From: a virus
IMG/VR virus record: IMGVR_UViG_3300041407_000094
Location: 1 to 64,000 of that record
Reading direction: 5' to 3' (one strand)
DNA length: 64,000 nt
A program made the position numbers and the translations under genes. Positions within the stretch are counted from its first letter, which is position 1. Every line of letters starts with the position of its first letter. The notes below the pieces were generated by a model. The model ran no database searches. It was not told the origin of the DNA and worked only from the letters and a program-made list of their open reading frames with translations. This document shows positions 39,983-47,212 of this stretch, in pieces.

Positions 39983-40246
39983 CTAGACATACTCCACTTT
40001 TTCTGTCATCACTTGAGTAACTTTACGTGTCAAGCCTTCCTTCTCAACACTGATGTCAAACAAACCTTCACCAGAGCTGTGATAAGCTTTCACTTGTGCG
40101 TAAGTACCATTATCATTTGCAATATAGAACTGAATGATCTTTGAATAACTCTTTTCTAACAAAGTTTCCTTGTTCAACAGCTCGTCAGGCTCATAGTTGT
40201 GCAGGATACACCAATCTTCAAATTCTGAACGGTAGTTAAATCGCAT
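39983..40246 (-). CDS. 87-aa protein, unknown
   Basis: MRFNYRSEFEDWCILHNYEP with beta strands in the C-terminal half. ATG 40246 in a TAATG overlap. Function unknown. Confidence 0.7.
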   Translation of the reverse strand: MRFNYRSEFEDWCILHNYEPDELLNKETLLEKSYSKIIQFYIANDNGTYAQVKAYHSSGEGLFDISVEKEGLTRKVTQVMTEKVEYV

Positions 40247-40437
40247 TAGTTTTTCTTCTCCCAAGATATACAATGATTATAACCATCATGATGTCTTACA
40301 TATTTACAAGATAGATAATTCATTCGCCCTCCTACATCATTTGTGTATTTAGGGTGCGAGCAACGCCATTCAAGGAGTGTCATATACCGCAATTGTAGAG
40401 GGAAGCATTTGTATTTGCAATCTGTGCAGGTTTTCAT
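40246..40437 (-). CDS. Cysteine-rich 63-aa protein
   Basis: Cysteines at CTDCKYKC, WRCSH, LSCKY and HCISW suggest one zinc site. It overlaps both neighbours. Function unknown. Confidence 0.7.
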   Translation of the reverse strand: MKTCTDCKYKCFPLQLRYMTLLEWRCSHPKYTNDVGGRMNYLSCKYVRHHDGYNHCISWEKKN

Positions 40438-40571
40438 TTATTAATCCTTAGTAAATTTACCCTTACCCAGTAGCCAAGCTTGAAGGCTGTACGGTAGTCA
40501 GTATGTATTTTTGTAATAACTTCCCAGTCAGTTTTCTTGCATTTCACACCGCAAAGAAAGGCATAGATCAT
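40434..40571 (-). CDS. 45-aa protein, unknown
   Basis: MIYAFLCGVKCKKTDWEVIT with a basic end. ATGA overlaps at both ends in the leftward chain. Confidence 0.6.
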   Translation of the reverse strand: MIYAFLCGVKCKKTDWEVITKIHTDYRTAFKLGYWVRVNLLRINK

Positions 40572-40831
40572 TTAATAGCCTCCGGCTTGTCTGGTAAAGA
40601 CATCCAATGTGAAACAATAGGACGATTACAGAACCCCGGACCATCTGCAACAGTTTCCACAAACTCACAATGATCCTCAATTCCTAGCCAATAACCACCA
40701 TCATCATGGTTGCTGTCTGTTTGCCACCTGTCAATCTCAATAGAGAAGTCAGGATCACCCGCCCACTTGACACAGATCAAAGCGTCTGCTGATTTAGTTG
40801 GCGGAGATAGTTTAAAATTATTCCATGTCAT
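40568..40831 (-). CDS. DUF551-like protein
   Basis: The 87-aa protein ends VSHWMSLPDKPEAIK, the DUF551 end motif also present at 30675, so the two are distant paralogues. Function unknown. GGAGGTAATCAA precedes ATG. Confidence 0.75.
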   Translation of the reverse strand: MTWNNFKLSPPTKSADALICVKWAGDPDFSIEIDRWQTDSNHDDGGYWLGIEDHCEFVETVADGPGFCNRPIVSHWMSLPDKPEAIK

Positions 40832-40846
40832 TTGATTACCTCCAAT

Positions 40847-41038
40847 TCAGTTAATACCTTTAAGTTCTTTCAGTATGTCTGTGATCCAAAGCTGCTCTTT
40901 ACCAATTAACTTCTCAACTCTTGAGTCAAGCACTTTGACAAGAGTTTTATATTTACCAACCTCTAGAATTTCTACTTTAAAGCAGATGTTTCCGTCAGAT
41001 GTTTGTTGAGTGATTATATCACCTATTTTTAGTTTCAT
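40847..41038 (-). CDS. 63-aa SH3-like protein
   Basis: MKLKIGDIITQQTSDGNICF and a strand-rich pattern typical of KOW/SH3 barrels. ATGA overlap with the upstream gene. Function unknown. Confidence 0.65.
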   Translation of the reverse strand: MKLKIGDIITQQTSDGNICFKVEILEVGKYKTLVKVLDSRVEKLIGKEQLWITDILKELKGIN

Positions 41039-41235
41039 TCTCCAACCCTCCGCAATTCATTAACCAAAACATAACATCTACCGGTAGTTTTGTCCATCCC
41101 CATCACGCAGATATGTTCACCCTTACCTAGCTCATCAGGAGAGGTTCCAACACGAATTAGTAGCTCTTTTCCCGCCAACTCTTCCCATTTGAAGGTGGGG
41201 TTTGCTAGGGTGTCTTTAGTGAATAAGGGAGTCAT
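41035..41235 (-). CDS. 66-aa protein, unknown
   Basis: MTPLFTKDTLANPTFKWEEL and beta-rich C-terminus. Overlaps both neighbours. Function unknown. Confidence 0.65.
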   Translation of the reverse strand: MTPLFTKDTLANPTFKWEELAGKELLIRVGTSPDELGKGEHICVMGMDKTTGRCYVLVNELRRVGE

Positions 41236-41492
41236 CAGAAAACATCCTCTTCCTCATAAACCATGTTGATTCCTTTACCATACTCCTTGTAATAACCTTT
41301 TGGACATTTGGAATATGAATATTCTTTCCAGTCTGTAATAGTTAACACACGCTCAGGATACTGCTCAATTGTAAATTTGTCTCCTTCGCGGATACCATAC
41401 CAAGCTCCGTTGCAGACGTAATACTTACCTGTTGACTGCTCAATTATACACAACAGATTGGATTCCTTTGAAAACATATAGACATCTTTCAT
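41235..41492 (-). CDS. 85-aa protein, unknown
   Basis: Tyr/Cys-containing beta-rich protein (TGKYYVCNGAWYGIREGD). Stop and start overlap the neighbours. Function unknown. Confidence 0.65.
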   Translation of the reverse strand: MKDVYMFSKESNLLCIIEQSTGKYYVCNGAWYGIREGDKFTIEQYPERVLTITDWKEYSYSKCPKGYYKEYGKGINMVYEEEDVF

Positions 41493-41701
41493 TTAATCAT
41501 CTCCTTAGCAGCCCACACTATAATTTCCATTGCTATTTCTTGTCGGTCATCGAAAGCATACGAACCAAAATACTTATATTCCGTTTGTTCAATAGCCCAT
41601 TGTATCTCTTCCGTGCTGAAATGTATTGGAGCTTTTTGCTCAGCACTCCAAGATGTACGTTCCATGTAGAATTGATTGTATGTCCAGTGGTCGAAGATCA
41701 T
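41489..41701 (-). CDS. 70-aa protein, unknown
   Basis: MIFDHWTYNQFYMERTSWSA with aromatic residues and a helical end. ATGA overlaps. Function unknown. Confidence 0.65.
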   Translation of the reverse strand: MIFDHWTYNQFYMERTSWSAEQKAPIHFSTEEIQWAIEQTEYKYFGSYAFDDRQEIAMEIIVWAAKEMIK

Positions 41702-41907
41702 TTATATTTCTCCAGAAAATTACTAGCTTCCTCATTAAGATTCTCAAGAACTTCTGCATAAATCAAAGCTACACCTTCAAGCTCAGAGATAGCACCTTCA
41801 TATTCATAATGAGCATAAGCATTCTTGATATCGGAGATAACTTTATAGGCGTCACTCAACTCTTCTTTGAGTTTCAAGTTTTCTAGTACATAGTCAGAAA
41901 GGTTCAT
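41698..41907 (-). CDS. 69-aa helical acidic protein
   Basis: MNLSDYVLENLKLKEELSDA, continuous acidic helix. ATGA overlap with the next gene. Function unknown. Confidence 0.65.
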   Translation of the reverse strand: MNLSDYVLENLKLKEELSDAYKVISDIKNAYAHYEYEGAISELEGVALIYAEVLENLNEEASNFLEKYK

Positions 41908-41910
41908 TCT

Positions 41911-42021
41911 TCATCCTCCAAATTTATAAATAGAGTAACACGCCCAACCTAGAAATGCTGCCACCATTACTATACAAGTCAACATCGTTCCAAGCCAAAT
42001 ATTTAGTTCCTCACGGCTCAT
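41911..42021 (-). CDS. 36-aa membrane peptide
   Basis: MSREELNIWLGTMLTCIVMV then AAFLGWACYS form one transmembrane helix. Its ATG overlaps the endonuclease V stop, and its TGA sits in GGAGGATGAAG used by the next gene. Confidence 0.65.
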   Translation of the reverse strand: MSREELNIWLGTMLTCIVMVAAFLGWACYSIYKFGG

Positions 42022-42413
42022 TTCATCTCTCCCAAACGTTCATTAATACGCTGACGATTAATTTCAATAGCTTCTTGTGTAGGGATGTAGTCTCCAAACC
42101 ACCAGCTATTGATCCCTTCAATCAAACTGTCTTTCTCAATAGGATTTACTTTATATCCACGACTGACAGCTTCATTGCACAGAGAATAATACCGCTTGGT
42201 GATGAAGTCAAGCTTATCGTAAAAATGAAGCACATGGCCTGTACCCATTGTGTAAGCTGATGGTTGTTTGATCTTTTCTTTGAAATTGTATTTGTTAATT
42301 TTTCTATCTTGTGCCTTACGGACAAGACCAAAGACACGCGTTATCTCGTGGATTTCAGCGACCAAGTGTTTCGGGTGCAGTTCAGATGGGGCGATAACAT
42401 TGATTCGTGTCAT
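42018..42413 (-). CDS. denV: T4 endonuclease V-like pyrimidine dimer glycosylase
   Basis: The 131-aa protein matches T4 DenV along its length. The N-terminus MTRINVIAPSEL includes Thr2, whose amino group is the catalytic nucleophile once Met is removed. Then come HLVAEIHEITRVFG with the conserved Glu, TMGTGHVLHFYDKLDFITKR and GDYIPTQEAI. It cuts DNA at UV dimers by glycosylase and AP-lyase action, protecting phage DNA. It lacks the last few residues of T4 DenV. ATG 42413 is preferred over a longer frame. The promoter at 42446-42474 drives it. Confidence 0.9.
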   Translation of the reverse strand: MTRINVIAPSELHPKHLVAEIHEITRVFGLVRKAQDRKINKYNFKEKIKQPSAYTMGTGHVLHFYDKLDFITKRYYSLCNEAVSRGYKVNPIEKDSLIEGINSWWFGDYIPTQEAIEINRQRINERLGEMK

Positions 42414-42445
42414 GAGAGTCTTCTGTGAGAAGGGCTGATGTGAGA

Positions 42446-42481
42446 ACAATACAGACAAAAGAAAAGGCCGTCAAGCGGCCT
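42446..42481 (-). promoter_or_regulatory. Terminator with embedded denV promoter
   Basis: AGGCCG-CTTGA-CGGCCT then TTTCTTTTG (42481 to 42456) is a terminator for the 55-aa gene. TTGACG from its loop and stem (42474-42469) plus 17 nt gives TATTGT (42451-42446). Confidence 0.75.
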
Positions 42482-42488
42482 GTGAGGT

Positions 42489-42656
42489 TTATTTGTGTTT
42501 ATCTGCTTCAGCCATTAATTCCTTAGCAGTCTTCGCAATACGTTCTTTCCAAACCTTCTCAGCCTCTTGCCAAGTATTCCTGTTGTAATTGCAAGGACCA
42601 ACAAGATTGGCTGCTACAAGCATGTATTGGTCAAATCTTGACATTTCATTACCCAT
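42489..42656 (-). CDS. 55-aa helical protein, unknown
   Basis: MGNEMSRFDQYMLVAANLVG then a Lys/Glu/Ala helix. It follows the upstream stop by a few bases; ATG 42659 is an alternative. Function unknown. Confidence 0.65.
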   Translation of the reverse strand: MGNEMSRFDQYMLVAANLVGPCNYNRNTWQEAEKVWKERIAKTAKELMAEADKHK

Positions 42657-42661
42657 CATTC

Positions 42662-42856
42662 TTACTCGTATTTAGATTTATCACAAGACAATATCATTTC
42701 AGCTTGTCCTTTCCAGTTGAAATTAAGTTGCTCTTGCATATCTTTGTAAGAAAATCCTAGACGTTTCATAGCATGAAGTGCTTCCTTACGAGCTTCAAGG
42801 AAATCCCCCCACCATTTGTATGATTCGTCAAATTGTTTTAGTTCTTGTGTGTTCAT
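42662..42856 (-). CDS. 64-aa helical protein, unknown
   Basis: MNTQELKQFDESYKWWGDFL with a charged helical body. ATGA overlap upstream. Function unknown. Confidence 0.7.
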   Translation of the reverse strand: MNTQELKQFDESYKWWGDFLEARKEALHAMKRLGFSYKDMQEQLNFNWKGQAEMILSCDKSKYE

Positions 42857-43041
42857 ACCACTAGCTCCAATTCATGTTCCATGAAAGGCCATTGTGCATA
42901 AAGATCTTCATCACTGCCGACGTAAAATGGATCTATGATGTAGATTAGATCTTCATTAATAGAACTGATTGTGTGTTCAGAACCTACAGTAAAAGCTGTG
43001 TATACAGCCTCAACTATTTTAACTTTATCACCAGTTTTCAT
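42853..43041 (-). CDS. 62-aa SH3-like protein
   Basis: MKTGDKVKIVEAVYTAFTVG and acidic strands. It is coupled by ATGA to the polymerase-like gene, as is a short gene downstream of the first copy. Function unknown. Confidence 0.65.
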   Translation of the reverse strand: MKTGDKVKIVEAVYTAFTVGSEHTISSINEDLIYIIDPFYVGSDEDLYAQWPFMEHELELVV

Positions 43042-44414
43042 TTTTGATCCACCTTTACAAATTCTTTGGAGCCGATAACATCATTCCATGCTTCGACCAT
43101 TGCTGAATGTAACAATTCACCTGCACTTGCTCGGCACTGAAAACTGTCATGCCAACACAGAACAACTTCACCAGACTGTAGCATCAAATCAATCACTCGT
43201 AAAGCAATTTCGCTATCAAGATTTTGTAACCAAATACCCTTATCTTGAAAGAAATCCTTAGAAATCAAATGGTTGTGTGCACAAACTACCATTAACACCT
43301 GTTTAGTATCAGGTTTAATCAGCCCAACATACTCACGATCTGCTATGTTTTTCTTACCGTCGGTGAACAATTCATGGGATAGACTAGACCATGCACGATC
43401 AAAACTATCACAATTCAACGCCCTCATAACAGCATGTTTCATAAAGGATCGCGCGGGATTATATTTCTTAATACCAAACCGAAGTTTGTGTTCTTCCACT
43501 GCTACATGGTCCACACGAAGGCATGATTCATCAGCACCATACGGGTCTACATCTTTTGAAACCAAATCAAGAATTTGAGGCTCTTTTTGAGACAAAATTT
43601 CTAGAAGAATTCTTGGGTGGTTTGCTGAATAGTCCCACTCCTGAACAGATTCACCCTCAATTGTGATGGCAGACAAGCGTAATTCTTGAGGAACAAGCTG
43701 AATACTTCCTCCGTGTGCAAACAACCGACCACCACTATTGAAGTCACCACTGAAACTACGATGGTATTCTAGCAAAGGGACCTCTTTACCATTAAATCGG
43801 ATGTCAACACTTGACAAACTCTCATTGTAACGAGCCATTTCCTGAGCCATCTTGTCAATCATGCCTGTTTTCTCTACTTCGATCATCTCTTTTGTCTTCC
43901 TATCTTTCAAAATAATAGGGTAATCCATAGCAACGCTAGGGACGTGTAATTCTAATTGTTTCTTGTCAAACAAGTCAACCAGTTTTTGATTGAATCGGAC
44001 AACACTCATATAAGAAAAGTCTTCATTTCGATAGTCATGACTGCCTTTGAGAACATAAATGTATTCATTTTCGCTCATATAACCAAGAACAGAATTAATT
44101 CCACGAGCACTAATACCACAATCGTTACCTGTCCAGTAGGCAGATTGTAGCTTTACAGAGAAACCCATGTAGTTGTCTCTTAACGATCTTGCTGTATTAG
44201 TGAAGAACCATTGTACTGCTTCAAACTTCTTGTACTTTAATTCTTTGTTCACTTGATCAACAAGATGGTTATATGCTTTGTTTGGTGATCTGTAAGGCTT
44301 ACCTTTAGCTGTAGTGATGAGAACAGAATATAACTCTCTACCAACTAAATCTCTTACCTTATATACTACATCTTTCTTCTCTTTCTCATCTATTATATTA
44401 CTAATCTCACTCAT
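43038..44414 (-). CDS. Winged-helix/single-subunit polymerase-like palm protein B
   Basis: The 458-aa protein is a paralogue of 10328-11647. The winged-helix-like segment is GISARGINSVLGYMSENEYI, about 113-132. A GGRLF block follows near 228. Motif A is EWDYSANHPRILLEIL near 262. A motif B-like RSFMKHAVMRALN comes near 323. Motif C is LCWHDSF near 424. The order and spacing match the PolA/T7 RNAP palm, and both aspartates expected to hold metal ions are present. It is shorter than known single-subunit RNAPs (about 800 aa). Promoter recognition, priming or a non-catalytic role are all possible. A TATTATAGT box lies 36 nt before the ATG, and GAAGGAGATAGGT precedes it. Confidence 0.72.
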   Translation of the reverse strand: MSEISNIIDEKEKKDVVYKVRDLVGRELYSVLITTAKGKPYRSPNKAYNHLVDQVNKELKYKKFEAVQWFFTNTARSLRDNYMGFSVKLQSAYWTGNDCGISARGINSVLGYMSENEYIYVLKGSHDYRNEDFSYMSVVRFNQKLVDLFDKKQLELHVPSVAMDYPIILKDRKTKEMIEVEKTGMIDKMAQEMARYNESLSSVDIRFNGKEVPLLEYHRSFSGDFNSGGRLFAHGGSIQLVPQELRLSAITIEGESVQEWDYSANHPRILLEILSQKEPQILDLVSKDVDPYGADESCLRVDHVAVEEHKLRFGIKKYNPARSFMKHAVMRALNCDSFDRAWSSLSHELFTDGKKNIADREYVGLIKPDTKQVLMVVCAHNHLISKDFFQDKGIWLQNLDSEIALRVIDLMLQSGEVVLCWHDSFQCRASAGELLHSAMVEAWNDVIGSKEFVKVDQK

Positions 44415-44573
44415 ACATACCTATCTCCTTCCAAGCCACTATAATAGAAACGCTTTGGTTAAAAAATGATCAGCCCACTAATTAAGTGAAATCCAGACAA
44501 CCATAATCTCACACTCACCCTTCCAAATACAAGGTTGAATTCACTGTTTATTGAGTGGTTTCAGGAGATTTAC

Positions 44574-44858
44574 CTAATCCTCAATCCCATCATCAAAATG
44601 TCTACGGATCAAATACTGTCGCCACTCTTCACTTACTTCATAGTCTTTCTTCGTGTGGTTTTCAAAGAAATACATAGACCAACCACTACTACTAATGATA
44701 CCACCTTCTTGGATAGGCTTTCCCCAAGATTCCTCTACATTCAGCACTTCACCTTCAACGTACGTTGATGCAAGATAGCGTGATTTACTAAGGACAACTG
44801 AGGAATATTTCTTTCCTGAATGTAAATGTGTAACGTACCAAGCTTTAAGGTTGTTCAT
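44574..44858 (-). CDS. 94-aa protein, unknown
   Basis: MNNLKAWYVTHLHSGKKYSS, then acidic beta-rich sequence (VEGEVLNVEESWGKPIQEGG). ATGA overlap upstream. Function unknown. Confidence 0.7.
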   Translation of the reverse strand: MNNLKAWYVTHLHSGKKYSSVVLSKSRYLASTYVEGEVLNVEESWGKPIQEGGIISSSGWSMYFFENHTKKDYEVSEEWRQYLIRRHFDDGIED

Positions 44859-45004
44859 TCTTCATCCTCCCAATATTCAAGTTCTTCTTCAAACTCAAAG
44901 TCATCATAAGGACCATCAGCTTCCAGTTGAGCTTTACGTTCTGCACGTAGATCAGCTTGATGTCCTTCATCAGAATAGTATTCATCCCAATCTTGTTCGT
45001 TCAT
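44855..45004 (-). CDS. 49-aa highly acidic protein
   Basis: Asp/Glu-rich with Tyr and Trp (DFEFEEELEYWEDEE tail). ATGA overlap with the next gene. A DNA-mimic role is possible but untested. Confidence 0.65.
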   Translation of the reverse strand: MNEQDWDEYYSDEGHQADLRAERKAQLEADGPYDDFEFEEELEYWEDEE

Positions 45005-45005
45005 A

Positions 45006-45117
45006 TTATTGCCCCTTAAGCCCATAACGGCGTTTGAGTGTAGAGGACGCTAGTCCGTATCCCCTCACCAGTTTCTTTCTGGAGTAGACGTACATCTTCT
45101 ACTGTGATTTGTTTCAC
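45006..45117 (-). pseudogene. Small gene with probable +1 frameshift
   Basis: GTG 45117 behind GGGAGGACTTACA opens MKQITVEDVRLLQKETGEG. Frame 0 then reads IRTSVLYTQTPLWA and stops at 45016. The +1 frame reads GLASSTLKRRYGLKGQ and stops at 45006, right before the next ATG, which looks more natural. The shift maps to GGGG at 45064-45061. Confidence 0.45.
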
Positions 45118-45275
45118 TGTAAGTCCTCCCAAATCTTTTTAAGATGTTTCTTCTTGATATCAGGGAATGCTTCAACAATATCCTCAAAGAAAATTCTATG
45201 GAAAGACTTGAAGTACTTGTCAGCCATCCATTGTTCAATCTCTTCAACCAAGGCATCAAATTTCTCTTGTTTCAT
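45114..45275 (-). CDS. 53-aa helical protein, unknown
   Basis: MKQEKFDALVEEIEQWMADK, charged and helical with aromatic residues. GTGA overlap downstream and ATGA upstream. Another frame here is a shadow. Confidence 0.65.
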   Translation of the reverse strand: MKQEKFDALVEEIEQWMADKYFKSFHRIFFEDIVEAFPDIKKKHLKKIWEDLQ

Positions 45276-45538
45276 TTCACTCTCCGAACATTAGCCCAGT
45301 GTTCAACACCAAATTGATCACGTTTAAACTCTCCAGACACCTCACCTTCAAAGGTTACATCAAGCTTCATGTTTGTGCGAACATTCTTCTTATATACTGA
45401 CTGGAAGGTTGTACCTGTGGTTTCGTAGTCCGATACCCAAGGACTGGACTCTTCTGTGATTTCAGAGGCACTGATAGGAAACACTTCAAAATCTTCTGGC
45501 AAGCTCTCAATCCAACTGATAAATTCTTTCTTGTTCAT
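45272..45538 (-). CDS. 88-aa protein, unknown
   Basis: MNKKEFISWIESLPEDFEVF then beta-rich sequence. ATG 45538 in a TGATG overlap, behind GGGAGAAG. Function unknown. Confidence 0.7.
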   Translation of the reverse strand: MNKKEFISWIESLPEDFEVFPISASEITEESSPWVSDYETTGTTFQSVYKKNVRTNMKLDVTFEGEVSGEFKRDQFGVEHWANVRRVK

Positions 45539-45750
45539 CACTCTTCTCCCTTCCACACTACATCAAACCTCGGCTTACCCTCTAACGAGGGCTTACACAC
45601 ATCAGCTAGCTTCCTGACATACGTATCATAATCCATAAAATTCCCTACGAGGAAGAATATTCCCTGATCATTCATGACAAGCATCTCCTTCTCACGTAGC
45701 TTAAGCTTCTGTCCCGTAGATGTGTCGATTATTTTGAATTTCTTTTTCAT
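45538..45750 (-). CDS. 70-aa protein, unknown
   Basis: MKKKFKIIDTSTGQKLKLRE. Its first 30 nt are duplicated at 46349-46378, where they open a 16-codon remnant. Function unknown. Confidence 0.65.
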   Translation of the reverse strand: MKKKFKIIDTSTGQKLKLREKEMLVMNDQGIFFLVGNFMDYDTYVRKLADVCKPSLEGKPRFDVVWKGEE

Positions 45751-46324
45751 TTGTTATTGTCCAAGTGGTATGGAATTTTAAAGTCGCTCAGGTGGATACG
45801 TTCAACAGTGCCGTCTTCAAATATGACATCAACCTTAGACCATTCATCACAAGGCTCGTTGTAATCCATTTTACGCCGTTGTACTTTGACAGGAACACCA
45901 CCATACAAACCAACATCAGTTAGAAGCTCACTGTGATAACGTACAGTATAACTGCCCCATATTCATCATCAAGAGCTGCAATTGTAGGATAAAACTTCTC
46001 ATCTTCTTTTACCAAGCTTAGGATAAAATCCCTTACTTTCAAGGCTGCTTCTTCAGACACAAATCGAATGTAGACATCACTTTTACGTGCGGATTGGGTA
46101 GAGACAGCAATAGGCTCATCATCCATAAAATACACATTCATACCAACATGGGTATCTGTACACAACCACTGTGTAAGGGCATAACCTTTTACATGTTCAT
46201 CGAAACGTTCGTCCCAACCCAACCACTCATTAATATTCAGAGCTTGACAGAAAGCATCAATATCAGCACTGTCTTCGTTCTTCTCGGAACGGTCTACCTT
46301 GGCAATCAGTTCACGTAGCTTCAT
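45747..46324 (-). pseudogene. Frameshifted paralogue of the 47213 gene
   Basis: The first 105 residues (MKLRELIAKVDRSEKNEDSA, then LGWDERFDEHVKGYALTQWL and WLCTDTHVGMNVYFMD) match the intact 195-aa gene at 47213. After DDEYG the frame drifts and stops at 45920. The -1 frame continues YHSELLTDVGLYGGVPVKVQ to FEDGTVERIHLSDFK, clearly matching the paralogue's C-terminus, and ends at 45747. One G missing from the GGGG at 45958-45955 would explain it. It is either a mutation, a sequencing error or a frameshift signal. Confidence 0.7.
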
Positions 46325-46373
46325 TTTTATATCTCCGCATTGGTTGCTGTGTCGATTATTTTGAATTTCTTTT

Positions 46374-46586
46374 TCATTCTACAATCTCAGAAGGTTTGTC
46401 TGGCCTGAAGTTCTCACAGATAGCTTTCACCAAAGCATCCTCTTCTTCATCCATCTTAGCTGCATTCATAAATTTATAAGCCTCAACATCACCTACGAAC
46501 CTAGCTACAATCATCCTGCCTTTGTGTACGGCCCAACGGTAAGGCCTGTGCCACTCATGCAATTCTCTAACTTCCCAAGTGGCCAT
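46374..46586 (-). CDS. 70-aa protein, unknown
   Basis: ATG 46586 sits 7 nt after GGAGGG. MATWEVRELHEWHRPYRWAV with an acidic helical end. Its TGA overlaps the duplicated MKKKFKIIDT remnant. Function unknown. Confidence 0.65.
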   Translation of the reverse strand: MATWEVRELHEWHRPYRWAVHKGRMIVARFVGDVEAYKFMNAAKMDEEEDALVKAICENFRPDKPSEIVE

Positions 46587-46590
46587 GTGG

Positions 46591-46719
46591 CTACCCTCCA
46601 AAGCTTCTATACAGGGATAGGATTTCTTCCTCAGTGTTTCGTTGATAGTGCCGACCTTCAAAAGAAAAATAGAAATACTGACGGTTTGCACAAAAGCCTG
46701 TGGAAATTACACTTTTCAT
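46591..46719 (-). CDS. 42-aa protein, unknown
   Basis: MKSVISTGFCANRQYFYFSF followed by a charged helix. ATGA overlap upstream. Its end carries the GGAGGG used by the next gene. Function unknown. Confidence 0.6.
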   Translation of the reverse strand: MKSVISTGFCANRQYFYFSFEGRHYQRNTEEEILSLYRSFGG

Positions 46720-46913
46720 TTACTCAACTCCTTGATCTGCTTTTCGAGCTCGTAATTCAAGATATTCAATTGGTTACGAAGGGTTGTCAAGTGGTCTTGT
46801 AGAACCATGCACTCTTCACGATCTGATGCGCTATTAGCACAAGCTGCCCTTTCAAACTCTTTATAGCAGTAGCCGGTAGCCATCAATTCTTGGTTTACGT
46901 TTGCAATGCCCAT
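46716..46913 (-). CDS. 65-aa helical protein
   Basis: ATG 46913 behind GAGGGAGAT. MGIANVNQELMATGYCYKEF then a Leu/Glu/Asn coiled-coil (LNILNYELEKQIKELSK). It is first gene of the leftward block from the 47 kb hub. Function unknown. Confidence 0.7.
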   Translation of the reverse strand: MGIANVNQELMATGYCYKEFERAACANSASDREECMVLQDHLTTLRNQLNILNYELEKQIKELSK

Positions 46914-46954
46914 TTTGTATCTCCCTCTGTTGGGTTTGTCTTTCAGTAGGTGTA

Positions 46955-46983
46955 ATCTTAACCTCATCACCAACCCCTGTCAA
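46955..46983 (-). promoter_or_regulatory. Leftward hub promoter
   Basis: TTGACA (46983-46978), 17-nt spacer, TAAGAT (46960-46955). Confidence 0.75.
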
Positions 46984-47013
46984 CCCTTCCTTCGAAAAAT
47001 CTTCTGACAGAGT

Positions 47014-47149
47014 GTAGATAAATCTACCAAACAAATTTGCTGGGTAAATCTACTGAATAAATTTACCAAATGGGTTTACCAAAGGAGGGTTTCCCTGAAT
47101 TGAGAGCTTAGAGAATATTTTTAAATCAGTGCGTAATTTTACAAATTAC
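47014..47149. promoter_or_regulatory. Cluster of palindromic operator-like sites
   Basis: GTAGATAAATCTAC (47014-47027) is a perfect 14-bp palindrome. GGTAAAT...ATTTACC (47043-47067) and GTAATTT-TAC-AAATTAC (47133-47149) share related half-sites, and GGGTTTACC lies at 47072-47080. The last site ends 2 bp before the rightward -35. This suggests a dimeric repressor or activator regulating the divergent pair. Confidence 0.6.
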
Positions 47150-47151
47150 CC

Positions 47152-47179
47152 TTGACAGGTGTGTAGGAACATGTAAACT
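47152..47179 (+). promoter_or_regulatory. Rightward hub promoter
   Basis: TTGACA, 16-nt spacer, TAAACT, with a palindrome abutting the -35 on its upstream side. Confidence 0.7.
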
Positions 47180-47212
47180 GAGGCCAATCGAAAACCCTGA
47201 AGGAGCATAATC

